Positions 26,688-35,611 of a stretch of 64,000 nt of DNA are shown piece after piece; the first letter of the stretch is position 1; each line of letters opens with the position of its first letter. Both the position numbers and the translations under genes were made by a program. Under the pieces are notes generated by a model, which was not told where the DNA came from, ran no database searches, and saw only the letters and a list, made by a program, of their open reading frames with translations. The DNA lies in contig JAMNXU010000039.1 in the NCBI GenBank assembly GCA_023623175.1, forward strand, positions 124,001-188,000, read 5' to 3'. Origin of the DNA: Bacillota bacterium (lineage in GTDB: Bacteria; Bacillota; Clostridia; Acetivibrionales; JAMNXU01).

Positions 26688-28466
26688 CTATGATAGATTG
26701 CTGGATTTACTCAACTTCTCCGCTATTTCCCGGTCCGGTGTTACAATTATTGTCCTGTAGTTGTCGTAAATTACCATTCCCGGCTTTGCTCCCGGAGGTT
26801 TTTTCACGTTTTTTACCGTTGTATAGTCCACCGGGACGTTGGAAGAGTTCCGCGCTTTACTGTGGAAGGCGGCAAGCATGGCAGCTTCTTCGAGCGCCCT
26901 GTCGGTCAGTTTTCTTCCCTTGAGGCGGATTATTGTGTGCGAACCGGGTATCTTTTGCGTATGCAGCCATATGTCGCCGGAAGCCGCGTACCTGAGCGTG
27001 AGTTCGTCATTCTGCCGGTTGTTCCTTCCGACCAGTATTTCAAAACCGTCGCTCGAATGGAATACCAGCGGATTGAATGATTTTTCCTGGTTTTTCTTTT
27101 TGGTGTCTTTTTTCTTTTTAGCTTTTATATAACCTTCTTCCTCGAGCTCGGAGGCTATTTCCTCCACGTCCTGAAGTGTAGTGCTGCTTTCCAGCAGGTG
27201 GAGCACGCTTTCAAGATAATCCAGTTCCTTCAGGTTTTCTTCAAGCTGTTCTTTGGCATTCAAATAGGTTCTCTTTGCCTTGGCATATTTCTTAAAATAT
27301 AGCTGCGCGTTCTCCTGGGGTGTCAGGTTTTCGTCCAGCGGTATGTTCACATATTCGCCGTTTTCGCTGTAATAATTCAGCAGTGTTACGCTTTTTGCTC
27401 CGGGAGGAATGGCGTATATATTGGCCGTAATCAGTTCGCCGTACAGTTTCAGCCTGTCCCTGTCGGCCGCTTCCCTGAGCGTGTCGAGGTGAATCGCGTG
27501 TTTTTTCCTGCAGCGGTCTATGTTGTTTTCCAGGACTTTAATTAAATCGGCCTTCTTCTGGCTGAGCCTGTATATTCTGACCTTATCGGTGTAGAAAGTA
27601 TCCAGCGCGTAATTCATCATTTCAAAATATTTGGCATGCGCAGCAATCCCGAGGCGTATACAGTGGAAATCCCGCGGCAGCGCTTCTTCTCCCGGACTGT
27701 CGTAGATTATGCATGGGGAAAAGCGATTCTGCCTGAGATCATCAACAAGCTCCGACAGGACGTTTTCCAGCCGCATCAAATCAGTGCCGGTCAGCCTGTT
27801 CCCGGCAGATTTTTCATTAATGCCGGCCCTGAAGCAAATTTCCCGGCAAAGCAGCGGGCTGAATCCCCGGATATTTTCCAACAGGAATTTTTCCATTGGC
27901 AGTTCTGATACTCTTGCCTTCTCAATAAACTCCTGCAGCGACAGCTCTTCAGGATTGGTTTTTTCCTGGGACGGGGGCAGGGTATAGGGTCGAGCGGGCA
28001 TTATTTCCCTTACACTGCTTACATCGCTGTCCACGTGTTTTACTGCATCAATGATTTTATCTTCGCTGTTGAGCAGGATAATGTTGCTGTGCCTTCCCAT
28101 AATTTCAATGAGAAGTTTTTTCCTGCTCACGTCACCCAGTTCATTGACCGAATCTATATGTACAGTGATAATGCGTTCGTAATCATGAAACTCAAATTCA
28201 ACTATTCTGCCGCCCGCAAGGTGTTTTCTCAGCAGCATGCAGAACATCGGAGGAGTAGTCGGATTTTCGCGCTCGGACTGCGTCAGGTGGATACGCGCAT
28301 AGCCGGGATTGCATGTAAGCAGGAGCCTGTAGCTTCTGCCGCCGGCCCTTATATGCAGCACAACCTCATCGGCCTCCGGCTGGAATATTTTCTCTATACG
28401 ACCGCCTGAAAGAAGCGCGTTCAGCTCATTAACCACACATTTTGCCACAACACCGTCGAAGGGCAT
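26688..28466 (-). CDS. rqcH: Ribosome quality control NFACT protein RqcH
   Basis: RqcH (older name FbpA, eukaryotic Rqc2) binds split 50S subunits with stalled peptidyl-tRNA and adds C-terminal Ala tails. The 592-residue protein has the NFACT-N domain (MPFDGVVAKCVVNELN, RMHLTQ-like ARIHLTQSERENP), a helical middle with coiled coils (YLNAKEQLEENLKELDYLE), a Lys-rich linker and the NFACT-R domain (DIWLHTQKIPGSHTIIRLKG, VDYTTVKNVKKPPGAKPG). The start is set at 28466 behind GGGAGGGAT and matches the family; the track ORF adds 13 residues. Given that its tail-building partner is Ala-tRNA, the nearby tRNA-Ala is a coincidence worth noting only. Confidence 0.93.
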   Translation of the reverse strand: MPFDGVVAKCVVNELNALLSGGRIEKIFQPEADEVVLHIRAGGRSYRLLLTCNPGYARIHLTQSERENPTTPPMFCMLLRKHLAGGRIVEFEFHDYERIITVHIDSVNELGDVSRKKLLIEIMGRHSNIILLNSEDKIIDAVKHVDSDVSSVREIMPARPYTLPPSQEKTNPEELSLQEFIEKARVSELPMEKFLLENIRGFSPLLCREICFRAGINEKSAGNRLTGTDLMRLENVLSELVDDLRQNRFSPCIIYDSPGEEALPRDFHCIRLGIAAHAKYFEMMNYALDTFYTDKVRIYRLSQKKADLIKVLENNIDRCRKKHAIHLDTLREAADRDRLKLYGELITANIYAIPPGAKSVTLLNYYSENGEYVNIPLDENLTPQENAQLYFKKYAKAKRTYLNAKEQLEENLKELDYLESVLHLLESSTTLQDVEEIASELEEEGYIKAKKKKDTKKKNQEKSFNPLVFHSSDGFEILVGRNNRQNDELTLRYAASGDIWLHTQKIPGSHTIIRLKGRKLTDRALEEAAMLAAFHSKARNSSNVPVDYTTVKNVKKPPGAKPGMVIYDNYRTIIVTPDREIAEKLSKSSNLS

Positions 28467-28561
28467 CTTTATCCCTCCCTTTTTAGAAACCGCGTAATTG
28501 TTCATAGTATAACATTTAAATCATCATGATAAAAGGGGGATATTGGTATACGGGTACGGTT

Positions 28562-28816
28562 CCACCTGGGACACGGGGACGGTTCCTCTGTCCCAGGTGG
28601 TGGTACAGGGACACGGGGACGGTTCTTCTGTCCCAGGTCAAAAAAGTTATGGAGACAAAAGAATTGTATGATTGCAAAAAGGATACAAAAAAGGGGACAG
28701 TAATAGCTTAATTTTAGCCTAAATGGGGCAATCATATCTTTACCATTGTTAAGGCTTTTGCATGGGACAAGAGAACCGTCCCCGTGTCCCGGTCCCCGTG
28801 TCCCGCCCCTGTCCCT
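28562..28816. repeat. GGGACACGGGGACGG element cluster, locus 1
   Basis: Two direct units (28562-28600 and 28606-28638) of GGGACACGGGGACGGTTC followed by CTGTCCC, and two inverted units (28763-28816), lie between rqcH and the DUF503 gene. The first unit alone closes as CCACCTGGGAC...GTCCCAGGTGG, an 11-bp perfect stem. The 125 bases between the arms are AT-rich and contain AAAAAAGGGGACAGTAATAG. A related array lies at 63357-63468. Confidence 0.9.
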
Positions 28817-28900
28817 ATTATGTCTTGTTCGTGTAACAGTTGACCTGTATAATATTGGATAGGGTCAGCGCCCGATATATATGGCAAAGGATGGCATGCA

Positions 28901-29188
28901 ATGGTAATTGGCGTGTTGAAGATAAGCATGGAACTGCATGGTGTTTTTTCGCTAAAGGAGAAACGGCATATTGTTAAAAGCTTGCTTGAAAGAATCAGAT
29001 CCAGGTTCAATGTTTCCGCCGCGGAGACGGATCTCAATGAAAAGTGGGGGAACGCGGTTATCGGCATTGCCTGTGTAACCAATGAGTCCGCCCATGCCGA
29101 CAGCATAATGGCAAATATAGTGAATTTCATCGAGACAGACGGACGCGTGTTCATTTCAAATTACGTTACGGAGCTGATTAATGTATAA
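28901..29188 (+). CDS. DUF503 protein, YlxP-like
   Basis: A 95-residue protein of the DUF503 (YlxP) family, with MVIGVLKISMELHGVFSLKEKRH, LLERIRSRFNVSAAETD and WGNAVIGIACVTN. Homologues usually sit near infB-rbfA and have a ferredoxin-like fold; a role in ribosome-associated processes is suspected but unproven. Here it is alone, before a tRNA gene. No strong ribosome binding site is seen before ATG 28901. Confidence 0.85.
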   Translation: MVIGVLKISMELHGVFSLKEKRHIVKSLLERIRSRFNVSAAETDLNEKWGNAVIGIACVTNESAHADSIMANIVNFIETDGRVFISNYVTELINV

Positions 29189-29225
29189 ACGGATTAAATA
29201 GGCCAAATCAGTACAAATTTTGGAC

Positions 29226-29254
29226 TTGACTACAATAGGTTTATTGAGTAGAAT
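29226..29254 (+). promoter_or_regulatory. tRNA-Ala promoter
   Basis: TTGACT (29226-29231), a 17-base spacer and TAGAAT (29249-29254) lie about 68 bases before the tRNA gene. Both hexamers and the spacing are close to the sigma-A consensus. Confidence 0.7.
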
Positions 29255-29321
29255 ATTCTACGTAGCTTCCCTGAAGTGCTTTTTGTGGCTGCTAAATAAA
29301 TACAAATGTAAATAAATCCGT

Positions 29322-29396
29322 GGGGATATGGCGCAGCGGGAGCGCACTTGACTGGCAGTCAAGGGGTCGAGGGTTCAAGTCCCTCTATCTCCACCA
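29322..29396 (+). tRNA. tRNA-Ala (anticodon GGC)
   Basis: A 75-base cloverleaf. The acceptor GGGGATA pairs with TATCTCC, the D arm is GCGC-agcggga-GCGC, the anticodon arm is CTTGA-CTGGCAG-TCAAG with anticodon GGC, and the T arm is GAGGG-TTCAAGT-CCCTC. The G3-T70 pair is the alanine identity element, and A73 plus an encoded CCA follow. It is single, not in a cluster. Confidence 0.96.
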
Positions 29397-29405
29397 CAAA
29401 AGATT

Positions 29406-29450
29406 GCAATCGTGTACGATGGAGTTTTCACCGTACACGATTGTTTTTTT
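29406..29450 (+). terminator. Terminator after tRNA-Ala
   Basis: GCAATCGTGTACG and CGTACACGATTGT pair over a 12-base loop and are followed directly by seven T. This is a strong intrinsic terminator. Confidence 0.93.
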
Positions 29451-29451
29451 A

Positions 29452-30000
29452 ATTCTTTCCTGTGTAAAGTTATTTGAAATCCTCTGATGTTTTGGATCCA
29501 TTTTAGATCCATGCCAAAAACCGCTGTTTTGGTTTTTGGCCAGCTTAAAGAGCTGGGCCCGGTAGATTTCTGAATATTTCTCCAAAATTATATAATATTC
29601 TTGTACTAATCTTTTTATCTTCGTATTGTTTTGATAAAGCCCTGAACAAAATGTTTAAGTTTGGATGAAGTTACATTCTGTTTTTGCACAGGTCGGTTAA
29701 AAAGCAAGCTAAAACAGGACAAATAAAATCAATGGCGAAAAAGACTGAAAAGGCCTGAATTAAGGAGATAAAAGAAGTATATTCTGACGGTTTCTGAAAT
29801 AAAAGCAGACAAATTTTTAAAAAAGAGTTAGAATAGATACATGAGTGATTAAATGCCAGATTGCTGCCGGACGCCCTTCGGCGTATTTGCGGTTTGGCGT
29901 ATTTTGTTCCAGATAACCGGAAGCTTATATATTCTGCAATCATGGCAGAAACAGACGCAATCTAAGAGAAACAACAAATGCAAGAGGATGCGATTTTTAT
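29452..30000. other. Spacer between tRNA-Ala and MATE gene
   Basis: About 550 AT-rich bases without a supported gene. It contains the hairpin GGCCAGCT-taaag-AGCTGGGCC (29537-29560) with no T-run after it and the close pair TTGGATCCATTTTAGATCC. The minus-strand ORFs of 66 and 90 residues have no family features. Position just after a tRNA would suit an old integration site, but no integrase or attachment repeat is visible. Confidence 0.4.
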
Positions 30001-31392
30001 ATGCTGTTTAAAAACCGTGACATGGATATGTGCAACGGTCCGCTGTTCGGGAAAATGTTGATTTTTGCCCTGCCGATCATGGCGATGAATATATTACAGC
30101 TTTTATTTAATGCAGCGGACATGGTGATTGTAGGACAGTTTTCAGGTAAGGAAGCTTTGGCCGCGGTAGGAGCGACGGGCGCGCTCATCAATCTCATCGT
30201 AAACCTGTTCATGGGACTCTCGGTGGGAACAAGCGTTATTGTTGCACAGGATTTGGGTTCAGGCGATTCGGCCGGTGTCAGCAAGTCAGTTCACACGTCA
30301 ATGATAGTCAGCCTTATCAGCGGGCTGTTCGTAATGATAATAGGCCTGGTTTTTTGCAAGCCGCTGCTTATTTTAATGGGAACTCCCGATGATATCCTGG
30401 GACTGTCGGTATTGTACATGAGAATTTACTTCCTTGGCATTCCCGCAAGCATGGTTTATAACTTTGCTGCGGCAATACTGCGCTCAGCCGGCGACAGTCG
30501 CCACCCCATGTATTACCTGGTAGTTTCCGGTGTAGTCAATGTTATTTTAAACCTGTTCTTTGTGGTAGTGCTGAAAATGAGTGTTGATGGCGTGGCGTGG
30601 GCTACGTTTATATCTCAATATTTATCGATGATTTTGATAGTAGCTTGCCTGTTGGGGAGCGAGGGTTCTATACGCCTTGTGCCGGACCGTACACGCATTG
30701 ATACTTACAAATTGAAAAGTATCATAAGAATCGGCTTGCCTGCAGGGCTGCAAAACTTGCTTTTTTCCATTTCAAACGTGCTCATTCAGTCTGCAGTCAA
30801 TTCTTTCGGTTCCGTGATGGTGGCCGCAAGTTCCGCTTCGGGCAATATTGAGAATTTTGTAGGCACGACAATGAACGCCTACTATAATGCTGCCGTGACA
30901 TTTACCGGTCAAAACATGGGAGCGAAGAAATACGACCGTATAGACACAATTGCAAAAATCTGTACTGTATTAATTTTTGCCACGTGGATTGTCCTCGGCG
31001 GCATATTGATGCTTTTCGGAGAGCAACTGCTCAGCATATATACGTCGGAGCCTGAGGTAATCAGGCTGGGTTACATGCGCATGAAAGTCATGATGATTCT
31101 GTACTTCACCTGTGGCACCATGAACGTATTTCCGGGTATAACCCGCGGAATGGGATATTCTGTGCTGCCAATGCTTTGTACGCTCATCGGAGCTTGCCTG
31201 ATGCGAATCGTATGGCTCGCGACGATTTTTACATGGTATCCGACAATTACCGTTCTTTTTGCCTGCTATCCCGTTACATGGGGCCTGGCGGGACTCGGCC
31301 AGGTGGCGAGTTTCTTTTACGCACGCCACCACATTAGAAAAAAGGCCATGGTTAATTCCGAGCAGGCGGGGAATTTGCTGTCAATTACTTAA
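30001..31392 (+). CDS. MATE family efflux transporter
   Basis: A 463-residue membrane protein with about twelve helices in two MatE halves, exporting drugs or other small compounds against a Na+ or H+ gradient. Family cues are the N-terminal GPLFGKMLIFALPIMAMNILQ, NAADMVIVGQFSGKEALAAVG, VVAQDLGSGD and, in the second half, IGLPAGLQNLLFSISNVLIQS and FTGQNMGAKKYDRI. The substrate cannot be inferred. It has its own terminator and no partner gene. Confidence 0.92.
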   Translation: MLFKNRDMDMCNGPLFGKMLIFALPIMAMNILQLLFNAADMVIVGQFSGKEALAAVGATGALINLIVNLFMGLSVGTSVIVAQDLGSGDSAGVSKSVHTSMIVSLISGLFVMIIGLVFCKPLLILMGTPDDILGLSVLYMRIYFLGIPASMVYNFAAAILRSAGDSRHPMYYLVVSGVVNVILNLFFVVVLKMSVDGVAWATFISQYLSMILIVACLLGSEGSIRLVPDRTRIDTYKLKSIIRIGLPAGLQNLLFSISNVLIQSAVNSFGSVMVAASSASGNIENFVGTTMNAYYNAAVTFTGQNMGAKKYDRIDTIAKICTVLIFATWIVLGGILMLFGEQLLSIYTSEPEVIRLGYMRMKVMMILYFTCGTMNVFPGITRGMGYSVLPMLCTLIGACLMRIVWLATIFTWYPTITVLFACYPVTWGLAGLGQVASFFYARHHIRKKAMVNSEQAGNLLSIT

Positions 31393-31437
31393 TTGGCAGT
31401 TGTAGTTAACGCCGGCACGCTCAATTCGAAGCAAAGC

Positions 31438-31470
31438 ACGCCCGTATCAGGTACGGGCTTGTTTATTTTT
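31438..31470 (+). terminator. Terminator after MATE gene
   Basis: The stem GCCCGTA-tcag-GTACGGGC is followed by TTGTTTATTTTT. Confidence 0.85.
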
Positions 31471-31566
31471 ATAATGGTATAATATTTCCAACCGTGGCTA
31501 AACTAACAAAAGATAAAACGACAGAAAAGACAACAATAAACCATGTGGAAAAGGAGTCAGGAGAAT

Positions 31567-33006
31567 ATGAAGAAACTGTCATTTGAATACGGCCACGGTG
31601 AAATGGAAGCATATCTTCCGGACAATACCGACGTTTTTATCCCCGGCGAGACAGTGCCGGATCCTCCGTTTCTTCAAAATCCTGAAGAGGAGACAAGAAA
31701 GGCAATTCAAAACCCCATCGGAATGCCTCCGCTGTCCCAGCTTGCCAAAAAAGGCATGAAAGTCACGATTGTATTCCCGGACCGGGTAAAAGGAGGATTT
31801 CAGGCAAATTCCCACAGAAAGGTCGCCATACCTATTATAATTGAAGAACTTTTGAAAGCAGGAGTGGAAAAGAAGGATATCAAGCTCATATGCAGCAACG
31901 GCCTGCACAGGAAGAATACGGACGCGGAAATACGGGCTCTGCTCGGTGACAAGGTTTTCAACGAGTTCTGGTATTCAGGCCAGATTGTCAACCATGACAG
32001 CGAGGACTGGGACAATCTCGTTGACCTTGGCTATGATGAGCTCGGGGACAGGGTAATAATGAACAAAGAGGTGTATGAATCGGATATCGCGGTTCTTGTG
32101 GGACATACCCTCGGCAATCCCTATGGAGGATATTCCGGTGGATACAAGCATTGTGCAACGGGCATAACCCACTGGAGGAGCATAGGTTCACACCACAATC
32201 CCCAGACGATGCATCGCGAAGACTTTACGCCCGTCAGCAATTACAGCCTGATGAGAAGACAGTTTGATGCCATTGGACAGCATATGGAAAAATGCATGGG
32301 CAAGAAATTTTTCACCGTTGATGCGGTGCTTGACACCTATTCAAGGCAAATTGCGGTATTTGCCGGCTATGCGAAGGATATTCAGCCTCTTTCCTGGGAG
32401 ATTGCCGATAAAAGGACCTATGTAAAATGGGCAGACAAGAAATATGATGTCCTTGTATTTGGAATGCCGCAGGCCTTCCATTACGGCAACGGAATGGGAA
32501 CCAATCCGATTCTCATGCTCCAGGCAATATCGGCTCAAATTATAAGGCATAAGAGAGTTTTGAAGGACAACTGCGTGGTAATCTGTTCTTCCATTTGCAA
32601 CGGTTATTTCCACGATGAAGAATTCCCATCCTACAGGGAAATATTTGATCTTTTCCAGAGAGATTACAACAATATCCTTCCCGACCTTGCAAAGTATGGA
32701 GAATATGTTAGCACAAAACAGGAGTATATTGACAAGTATCGCTTTAAATACGGATATCATCCGTTCCACGGATTTTCAATGATCTCCTGCGGCCATATCG
32801 CCGAAATGCACTGCAGCGCAATTTATATCGTAGGAGCACAGGAGCCGGGTTATGCAAGGGCAATGGGAATGAAAACAAGGGCAGCTTTTGAAGAAGCGCT
32901 AAAGGATGCTGAAAAGATAGTGGGCAAAAACCCCAATATCCTCGCGCTTCCGAAAACGTTCAAACTTGCCGCGGTACACCTGTGCATGAAAGACGACAAA
33001 ATATGA
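31567..33006 (+). CDS. LarA-superfamily (DUF2088) protein
   Basis: This 479-residue protein belongs to the lactate-racemase LarA superfamily, whose studied members use a nickel-pincer nucleotide to racemise or epimerise 2-hydroxy acids. VTIVFPDRVKGG matches the LarA N-terminal loop; SNGLHRKNTDAE keeps the first catalytic-type His; GNPYGGYSGGYKHCATGITH aligns with the LarA segment that binds the cofactor through Lys, and the Lys is kept, though Tyr stands where LarA has His. It is longer than LarA (about 425). Nickel-pincer synthesis genes larB, larC and larE are not in the window. The start follows CAGGAG. It precedes the accessory operon but is separated from it by a hairpin. Confidence 0.72.
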   Translation: MKKLSFEYGHGEMEAYLPDNTDVFIPGETVPDPPFLQNPEEETRKAIQNPIGMPPLSQLAKKGMKVTIVFPDRVKGGFQANSHRKVAIPIIIEELLKAGVEKKDIKLICSNGLHRKNTDAEIRALLGDKVFNEFWYSGQIVNHDSEDWDNLVDLGYDELGDRVIMNKEVYESDIAVLVGHTLGNPYGGYSGGYKHCATGITHWRSIGSHHNPQTMHREDFTPVSNYSLMRRQFDAIGQHMEKCMGKKFFTVDAVLDTYSRQIAVFAGYAKDIQPLSWEIADKRTYVKWADKKYDVLVFGMPQAFHYGNGMGTNPILMLQAISAQIIRHKRVLKDNCVVICSSICNGYFHDEEFPSYREIFDLFQRDYNNILPDLAKYGEYVSTKQEYIDKYRFKYGYHPFHGFSMISCGHIAEMHCSAIYIVGAQEPGYARAMGMKTRAAFEEALKDAEKIVGKNPNILALPKTFKLAAVHLCMKDDKI

Positions 33007-33056
33007 AACCGGGTTGTCAAAGCTGATATGAGGCGAAACCAAACAGAAATATTCAA

Positions 33057-33170
33057 AAGACCCTCCCTTGATGTGTACTCGTTGTTTTTGGTATCACGCA
33101 ATCGAACTACTGAGTATAATAATACCAATGAAAAGACAACAGGACCCAGGGAGGGTCTTATATTTTTATC
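33057..33170 (+). terminator. Long terminator-like stem-loop after larA-like gene
   Basis: AAGACCCTCCCT (33057-33068) pairs perfectly with AGGGAGGGTCTT (33148-33159), followed by ATATTTTT. An inner pairing GTTGT...GGTAT with ATACC...ACAAC extends the stem inside the 80-base loop. It is too long for a plain terminator and may be a folded RNA or a small inverted-repeat insertion that now ends transcription. Confidence 0.6.
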
Positions 33171-33443
33171 CATGATTTCTTAACACAGCCACAAATATAC
33201 AAATTCGCATACATTACCAGCCATGTAATTTTTGTTAATTAAGTCACACAAGTATTATTTTTATGTGATTTTTGCACTATTTTATTTATGCAAAACTTTA
33301 TTAATTTAAATTATTAAGTTCACATAAAACCACATAATTACTCAATTTTAAGCCCCCTCGTTATGTTTTAATTAAGTTTCAAAATGCTTAAATTATCCTG
33401 TTAATTTGATTACATACAGTGCCTGTCACGATTTTAACAAAGG
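33171..33443. other. AT-rich upstream region of the accessory operon
   Basis: About 270 bases of very AT-rich DNA without ORFs. It contains TCACA and TGTGA half-sites (TCACACAAG...TTATGTGA, 33242-33268) and TTCACATAAAACCACATAA (33320-33338), which could bind a CRP/FNR-type regulator; the spacing does not fit a clear consensus. Confidence 0.35.
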
Positions 33444-33473
33444 TTTACATAATAAGTTTACAAGAATTATACT
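33444..33473 (+). promoter_or_regulatory. Putative promoter of the accessory operon
   Basis: TTTACA (33444-33449), an 18-base spacer and TATACT (33468-33473) lie about 170 bases before the hydrolase gene, leaving a long leader. Confidence 0.5.
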
Positions 33474-33546
33474 TGTACTTGCAGGGCCGATTTAATTGCC
33501 CAGATGCTGCAGAATTGGCCGGTTACAATGATTTTAGCCTCTGACA

Positions 33547-33584
33547 CTGACCCTGGTCCGTGAAGCTGACCCTTGGTCAGTGAA
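33547..33584 (+). promoter_or_regulatory. Two tandem palindromic repeats in the operon leader
   Basis: Two adjoining 19-base copies, CTGACCCTGGTCCGTGAAG and CTGACCCTTGGTCAGTGAA, each hold a GACC-GGTC palindrome; the second is perfect as CTGACC-ctt-GGTCAG. Together they can also form one larger hairpin, CACTGACC with GGTCAGTG, followed by AATTTTT. This would suit a repressor operator or an attenuator downstream of the promoter. Confidence 0.5.
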
Positions 33585-33646
33585 TTTTTATCACCTGGCA
33601 TTGTACCCGCCGATTTCACAGTCATATAACCTAAGGAGGCAAAATA

Positions 33647-35611
33647 ATGAGAAAAATTAAAAAGGTGTTGTTTCTCGGACTTGACGCAGCCATGCCGGAC
33701 CTTGTTAAAAAGTTTGCATCCGAGGGCAATTTGCCTAACATGTCAAGGCTCATGGAGCAGGGAATTTTTTCAAGGCTTGAGACGGTATTTCCGCCTCTAA
33801 CCGCGGCTGCCTGGACTGCCATAGTCAGCGGAGCAGGTTCCGGAACTAACGGCGTGCCAAGCCTGATGGTCAAACATGCGGGAGAGGAACTGGATCACTG
33901 GCATACGTCCTTTGACAGGAATGAAGTGCTGTGTGAGACGCTCTGGGAAGTAGCGCACCGCAGCGGACTGAAAACTGCACTGATAAACTGGCCGGTTACA
34001 TTCCCGCTTGGCGGAATTAATGAAAATCAGGGTGTGCAGGTGGCAGGCTCCTTGAATCCGCCGTTCAGGTATTTTTACATGCCGCTTTGGGATGTGGCTT
34101 CAAGTGCGGTATTTTCCGACAGGTTGCTTAACTGCAACCAGGTACCCGGAAGAGCCGTTCAAATCCAGCCACGTCCGGCTGAAGGATGGGTTAATCTTCC
34201 ACACAGCAGGAAACCGGTACTGGAGTTTGAGATCACCGTTCCGCCGACCTACGTGGAAGGCTACAGGATGCACGTGGCCGTTTACGCCACTACTGAAAAA
34301 GGTTATGACAGGGTTTTGATTTCCGAATCAAAGGATGCTTCGAAAGCAGTTACAGATATAACTTTGGGAGATTACGGCCCATGGATTGTTAAAAACTTCA
34401 AGGCAAGGGACAGGCAAAGGGATGGATGTTTCAGGTTCCAGCTATTTGAGCTTTCCGACGATGGAAAACACATTAAACTGTACCAGTCAGCGATAAATAC
34501 CGCGGAAAATTTCTGTGTACCGGAAAGCCTGACGGAAGAGATTAAGAGCGTTGCCGGCAACTACATGGAGGTTGACGACCCGTGGGCGTTTATGGATGGC
34601 TGGATGCCCATGGAGAAATACATTGAACAGCTTGGACTTCATGCCGACTGGTGGGGCAATGCCACAAGGTATGTGCTCGCAAACAAGGAATGGGATATGG
34701 CCTTTTCATGGGTAGGCACCATTGATCATATCGAGCATGTGCTCTACTCGGGAATAGAGCCGCGCGCAAGGGTCTATGACCCTGACAAGGCGGACTGGTG
34801 CATGGAACAGATAAGAACTGCTTATATGCAGGTTGATGAAAACATAGGAAAAATCCTCGAGGTAGTGGACCTGGAAGAGACCCTGGTCATCCTGATTTCG
34901 GATCACGGTATGACCCACCTGGACTGGAACCCCTATGTCAAGGAGCATCTCGCAAGAAACGGCCTTCTTGACTATGTTCTAGATCTGACCACCGATGACC
35001 CGAGCAACCTGAGCATCAACTGGAAAAACACCAAGTGCCATCCGCTCGAGCCCTGCCACGCGCATATTTTTATCAATCTCAAGGGAAGAGATCCCCAGGG
35101 TATAGTTGTGCCGGAGGATTATCACAAGGTGCAGGAAGAGATTATCAGGGCCCTTTACAATATGAAGGATCCCGAGACAGGGGAGAGCATTGCAGTCCTG
35201 GCGCTGAGAAAAGAAGAAGCCGGAACTCTTGGAATATACGAGGGTCCGGGGTATGACCGCGTGGGAGATGTGGTGTATGCGTGGAAACCGGGATATATGT
35301 CCCATCCGTTCATATACAGGTCTGCGATCAAATACAGGGACGGCTCCGAAAGAATCATTGCGAACCCGGAACTCTATGAACCCGCCGTGCTTTGCGGAAA
35401 CTTTACGGGTGTCCATCTTGCTCTGCCGTCGCTGCATGATATGCATGCTGTAATGATTATGGCCGGAGCAGGCGCTACAAGGTATGAACGCAAATTTGCC
35501 GCGAAGATAATTGACGTGGCGCCGACGGTATCAAAACTGATGGGAATAGATGTTCCGAAGGACGCGGAAGGAGGAGTTCTCTATGACGTTATCGACAGAT
35601 TTGAAGATTAA
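33647..35611 (+). CDS. AlkP-superfamily phosphodiesterase/hydrolase
   Basis: A 654-residue member of the alkaline phosphatase superfamily (type I phosphodiesterase/nucleotide pyrophosphatase branch). Metal and nucleophile motifs are LFLGLDAAMPD (Asp), FPPLTAAAWTAIVSG (nucleophilic Thr), WVGTIDHIEHVLY (Asp, His), LISDHGMTHLD (Asp-His) and LHDMHAVMIMAG (last metal His). A beta-rich insertion of about 180 residues lies between the nucleophile and the second metal motif. There is no signal peptide, so it should act in the cytosol on an imported phosphate, phosphonate or sulfate ester; which one is unknown. AAGGAGG precedes ATG. The reductase gene overlaps its 3' end by 29 bases. Confidence 0.85.
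   Translation: MRKIKKVLFLGLDAAMPDLVKKFASEGNLPNMSRLMEQGIFSRLETVFPPLTAAAWTAIVSGAGSGTNGVPSLMVKHAGEELDHWHTSFDRNEVLCETLWEVAHRSGLKTALINWPVTFPLGGINENQGVQVAGSLNPPFRYFYMPLWDVASSAVFSDRLLNCNQVPGRAVQIQPRPAEGWVNLPHSRKPVLEFEITVPPTYVEGYRMHVAVYATTEKGYDRVLISESKDASKAVTDITLGDYGPWIVKNFKARDRQRDGCFRFQLFELSDDGKHIKLYQSAINTAENFCVPESLTEEIKSVAGNYMEVDDPWAFMDGWMPMEKYIEQLGLHADWWGNATRYVLANKEWDMAFSWVGTIDHIEHVLYSGIEPRARVYDPDKADWCMEQIRTAYMQVDENIGKILEVVDLEETLVILISDHGMTHLDWNPYVKEHLARNGLLDYVLDLTTDDPSNLSINWKNTKCHPLEPCHAHIFINLKGRDPQGIVVPEDYHKVQEEIIRALYNMKDPETGESIAVLALRKEEAGTLGIYEGPGYDRVGDVVYAWKPGYMSHPFIYRSAIKYRDGSERIIANPELYEPAVLCGNFTGVHLALPSLHDMHAVMIMAGAGATRYERKFAAKIIDVAPTVSKLMGIDVPKDAEGGVLYDVIDRFED

Noticed and set aside
29385-29585. 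66-aa minus-strand ORF after tRNA-Ala as an integrase remnant
   Set aside because: A tRNA-adjacent integration site would be plausible, but no integrase motif and no repeat of the tRNA 3' end were seen.
33242-33338. CRP/FNR-type sites before the accessory operon
   Set aside because: TGTGA/TCACA halves occur, but the spacing (about 15 bases) does not fit the usual dyad, so they are listed only as part of the spacer.
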